A DNA stretch of 64,000 nt from Thioalkalivibrio halophilus (lineage in GTDB: Bacteria > Pseudomonadota > Gammaproteobacteria > Ectothiorhodospirales > Ectothiorhodospiraceae): contig NZ_MUZR01000014.1 of assembly GCF_001995255.1 (NCBI RefSeq), positions 29,721 to 93,720 of the forward strand. The letters run 5' to 3'. The notes under the pieces are model-generated. The model saw only the letters and a program-made list of their open reading frames with translations. It was not told the DNA's origin and did not search any database. A program made the translations under genes and the position numbers. Shown piece by piece: positions 63,290 through 64,000 of this stretch (the first letter of the stretch is position 1; the number at the start of each line of letters is the position of its first letter).

Positions 63290-63312
63290 AGGCACCCGCA
63301 GGTGCCTGATTT
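63290..63312 (+). terminator. Terminator after the hybrid kinase
   Basis: AGGCACC-CGCA-GGTGCCT (63290-63307) followed by GATTTT. Imperfect T-run, but the stem is perfect and it lies 105 bp after the stop codon. Confidence 0.7.
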
Positions 63313-63500
63313 TACTGCTTAACTGGTGGAGGCGGCGTCAACGAAAAAGCCGCCATAAACCCCTGTTAACCGTTAACTTTCTTAGGCTGTCTGGGTAAGG
63401 TTGCCCCCAATGTTGCCCCCGCAAGGTAGGGGCTGGCGGATGCTGGGCGCAACGTCTGCCCTTACGATCAACGCATCATGCCCGCTGCGTGGCTGGCCGT
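63313..63500. other. Non-coding stretch with short repeats
   Basis: Contains GTTAACCGTTAAC (two GTTAAC, around 63365-63377) and two TTGCCCCC copies (around 63400-63419) within 20 bp. No gene seen. Such G-poor repeats often stand near integration sites, but no att or integrase is proved here. Confidence 0.3.
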
Positions 63501-63715
63501 CTATCCCTCGTCCCCTGACTCGTTCCAAGCCTGGTCAATCAACCGACCCACCACGTTCACTCGGGTAACGTCCTCCCGTTGGGTCAGGGTGTCCTTCGAG
63601 ACCTGACCGATCGTAGACCTTCTTCCGGGACAGCTCGGGGTTCTCGGTCTGCCAGTCCTTGAGTTTCCGGATTGGGGGCAGAAGCCCGAGGGCTCTTTGA
63701 GACCGGTTCGCCAGT
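63501..63715 (-). pseudogene. Possible frameshifted gene remnant
   Basis: On the minus strand one frame reads RSQRALGLLPPIRKLKDWQ followed by TENPELSRKKVYD, then near 63615 the protein-like sequence continues in another frame as GQVSKDTLTQREDVTR... ending NESGDEG and TAG at 63501. Both halves look like real helical protein and meet without overlap, suggesting a single-base frameshift. No start or family recognised. Could be a decayed element gene. Confidence 0.35.
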
Positions 63716-63780
63716 CAGGGTGGGCAACCTTTCTTCGATGCTTTAGGCTCCTACTTACACCGTGTGGACAAGGAACGACC

Positions 63781-63918
63781 ATGCTCCAGACTGATGACAA
63801 GGATCGTTTCGTGCTGAATATCCCCTCTTCCTCCCACGATTCTCACAACCGTTCCCTGGCTTTCGCGACGCGTGTTGACGCAAGGCCGGAGTTATGGTCA
63901 AGTCTGGTGTATGAGTGA
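63781..63918 (+). CDS. Small hypothetical ORF (45 residues)
   Basis: ATG 63781 follows AAGGAACGACC. Product begins MLQTDDKDRFVLNIPSSSHD and ends SSLVYE. Soluble, no motif known. Amino-acid makeup is unlike the neighbouring chromosomal genes, so it may belong to a transferred segment. Only weak support. Confidence 0.35.
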   Translation: MLQTDDKDRFVLNIPSSSHDSHNRSLAFATRVDARPELWSSLVYE

Positions 63919-63927
63919 TCGCTGGTT

Positions 63928-64000
63928 CAGGCGGCGCTCCGGTCGGTGATGGAGGATTCCTCGTCGTTGGTCGGTTCGGTCTGCTCGATGCCGTCGATGA
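63928..64000 (-). CDS. Partial CDS, C-terminal end only
   Basis: The minus-strand frame entering from the right edge ends at TGA 63928-63930 and encodes an acidic tail (IDGIEQTEPTNDEESS, then ITDRSAA). Open to the window edge; nothing more can be said. Confidence 0.4.

Overview
The window is high-GC gammaproteobacterial chromosome. The gene set (Tat-exported SoxB, a DsrE2-type sulfur carrier, cytochrome c', three Gly/Tyr-rich exported proteins that look like sulfur globule proteins, Pst/Pho, hydroxysqualene synthase, LPS genes) suggests a sulfur-oxidising member of the Ectothiorhodospiraceae/Thioalkalivibrio type. The species cannot be named from the sequence alone.

Layout. 1-11803: the 5' end of a sigma-54 activator (minus strand) faces a plus-strand array starting from a well-formed -24/-12 promoter. 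The array holds an RND adaptor, an RND pump with a long tail, three exported Gly/Tyr-rich proteins, a ParA-type ATPase, two membrane-anchored helical proteins, a dynamin-like GTPase, a 48-residue membrane protein and DsrE2. This is the most unusual part of the window; I read it as a candidate module for making or positioning sulfur globules. 11879-23638: cysM, a 3'-5' exonuclease, rlmD, then exbB-exbD, a degenerate KdtA-like gene, lpxK, ycaR and kdsB, running directly into a second RND adaptor/pump pair. 23658-28939 and up to 30291: HAD hydrolase, cytochrome c' and its terminator, a Tat-exported secretin-domain protein, a small unknown protein, a GNAT, and a cfa-type methyltransferase/DUF1365/FAD oxidoreductase operon. 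The last operon faces a glutaredoxin-like/DUF3429 fusion and folE across a three-repeat operator that resembles CarH/LitR light-responsive operators.

31805-41374: phosphate regulon (pstS, pstCAB-phoU, phoBR) with three Pho boxes. 41417-46511: DUF3422, hpnC, gph, ubiG, and an MTA/SAH deaminase, all on the minus strand. 46713-52487: Wza/Wzb/Wzc-type polysaccharide export, convergent with a FlaA1/WbpM-like nucleotide-sugar dehydratase. 52536-53143: tRNA-Ser(GGA), its terminator, a 26-bp duplication of the tRNA 3' end, and an orphan terminator. 53329-56825: soxB, rlmM, yjbQ. 57043-63185: two signalling operons, KaiC-like ATPase/pseudo-receiver/EAL phosphodiesterase and H-NOX/hybrid histidine kinase. 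63186-64000: gene-poor DNA with a probable frameshifted remnant and two small or partial ORFs, resembling the edge of a variable region.

Functional threads: sulfur oxidation and storage (0-12 kb, SoxB), envelope building (LPS, polysaccharide, RND pumps, modified fatty acids), phosphate starvation response, and c-di-GMP/NO signalling. All coordinates and motifs were read by eye; family assignments rest on remembered motifs, not database searches.
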